Shown piece after piece: positions 62,893-64,000 of a stretch of DNA of 64,000 nt. Origin of the DNA: Ichthyophthirius multifiliis (lineage: Eukaryota; Ciliophora; Oligohymenophorea; Hymenostomatida); assembly GCF_000220395.1 (NCBI RefSeq), contig NW_004086350.1, positions 52,674 to 116,673 on the forward strand, in the 5' to 3' direction. The position numbers and the translations under genes are program-made. The notes under the pieces are model-generated. The model was not told the DNA's origin, ran no database searches, and saw only the letters and a list, made by a program, of their open reading frames with translations. How positions within the stretch are numbered: the stretch's first letter is position 1; each line of letters opens with the position of its first letter.

Positions 62893-63776
62893 TCAATTAT
62901 TTTAATTTTAAAAAGATTAATATAACATCCATGCACTTTATCTTTAAAAGCATTGTTTGTATTATTTATAATATTCTTAATATCTAAAAACTATCATACA
63001 GTGTTTTTAATAAGCGCCATCTAAAAAATAATCTGAAGAATTCATCAGAACAAGTATATCTTCATCCTACTTTTCACTCATAATATTACTATCATCATTT
63101 TTTTTGATTAAATCTTCTGGTGTAGATATTAAAGTAAGATCGTCTTTTTCAACTGAAAAAACTTATGAGTTTTTCATAGTTTAGAAATTGCTAAAATTGA
63201 GAATTTCTTGGAGATTTTTTATTTATCCGCAAACAAACTTTAGTATATTATTTCCTATTTTAATTTCCTTTTTCATTAAAAGTGAATTATTTATGCCCAT
63301 TTCAAATTATGGATTTTAACTTATTTAGAGATCTAATTAAAATACATGAGAATAATAGTCTTTTTAATTACTCAAATATAAATTCCAAAATTAATTAGAA
63401 GTTAGAATTGTTAATAATGTTCTTGAAAATACTAAAGCACTTTTTAAAGCTTTATTTATGTTGAATTTATGTTTATTTTACTTTATATATGCAAAGTAAA
63501 ACTCTTCTATTAAATATTTAATATTTGTAAATTTCTGGTTTAAATATAACTATATACATATTTATGTTTTTTATATGTTTTCGGTCTTTCCTTGTATTTA
63601 ATAGCTTTGGGATAAGGGAATATGTATACCGAAATTTGATTAAATTTAGGATTATTAAGAAGATTTAGTTTAGGTTTATTATAGAATTTTTTTTGTAAAA
63701 ATTAAGGAGAACGCATTTTTAATACTAATTCTGTTAATTAATTTAAATAGGAAACAATAAAGTTTTCTTCTTTCAT
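62893..63776 (-). CDS. Unknown protein, about 294 aa
   Basis: ATG 63776 gives MKEENFIVSYLNQLTELVLK, KPKLNLLNNPKFNQISVYIF, then after a one-base frame change at a short T/A run (63539-63544) KFTNIKYLIEEFYFAYIKQ, NINKALKSALVFSRTLLTIL, NQFWNLYLSNQKDYYSH and a C-terminal DGAYQKHCMIVFRYQEYY. It ends at TGA 62893-62895. Adding the missing base gives 295 codons. Composition is that of a folded protein; family unknown. The window ends 224 bp upstream. Confidence 0.65.
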
Positions 63777-64000
63777 TTTTTTTTTTTTTAATTTTTATTT
63801 TAAAGAAGTTTCCTTTATTTTATTTTTTATTTTTTTCTAAATTATAAAAACACAAGAAATTATAAAAAATTTAAATATATCCAATTATCCAATTGTTTTT
63901 GATTATTTATTTTTTTTTACTTTTTTTTTTTTTTTATAAATATAAAGAAAAAAATAATTATTATAAGTATTTTTTTTATTTATATAATTATAATATATAT

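Noticed and set aside
1-64000. Bacterial-style operon or defence system
   Set aside because: Spliceosomal introns, the eukaryotic gene set and the TGA-only code show this is ciliate nuclear DNA; there are no ribosome-binding sites or operon spacing.

Overview
The window is nuclear protein-coding DNA of a ciliate. Every recognisable gene runs through dozens of in-frame TAA and TAG codons that must encode glutamine, and each ends only at TGA. Composition is extremely AT-rich (well over 80 percent by eye). Introns are short GT..AG (32 to 219 nt in the models resolved here), and intergenic DNA is almost pure A/T with (TA)n tracts. This fits an oligohymenophorean macronuclear chromosome. The strong AT bias points to an Ichthyophthirius-like genome rather than Tetrahymena or Paramecium, but that is inference. 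No CCCCAA-type telomere repeat, rRNA or tRNA was seen, so this is an internal segment. Because of the code, standard-code ORFs of 60-110 codons are mostly pieces of the genes below.

Layout. 1-6141: a partial Q/N/K-rich gene, ALG1 (divergent) and a small Q-rich gene. 6331-12323: four closely spaced minus-strand genes for an EAF6-like HAT subunit, an Aurora-like kinase, VPS23/TSG101 and a CHIP/STUB1 E3 ligase. 12936-21918 (plus): a senescence/spartin-domain protein, TFIIS and a TRP/polycystin-like channel. 21995-39040 (minus): a giant EF-hand + EML-type WD40 protein (about 2677 aa), an LTA4H-type aminopeptidase with an N-terminal hydrophobic anchor, an exosome RNase PH subunit, a 64-aa gene and a 994-aa coiled-coil protein. 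39818-43657 (plus): V-ATPase subunit d and an Asn/Gln-rich protein. 44073-48230 (minus): an unknown acidic protein, an EF-hand-like protein and an acyl-protein-thioesterase-like esterase. 49827-63776: a CtlX-type amidinotransferase (plus), then, all minus, a cyclic-nucleotide-domain K+ channel, a Tyr/Phe-repeat protein, an ENT nucleoside transporter, a 1.2-kaa coiled-coil protein and an unknown protein.

The genes do not form an operon or a single pathway. They are a mixed set of housekeeping, membrane-excitability and cytoskeletal genes. Exon models were checked by reading frame and, where possible, by total length divisible by three. Several genes become consistent only if single bases are restored in homopolymer runs, which looks like sequencing error. 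I found no convincing new multi-gene system. The most notable items are the giant EF-hand/EML fusion, the anchored LTA4H homologue, the amidinotransferase, the TVGFGD channel, the 64-aa gene and an inverted repeat overlapping a splice acceptor.
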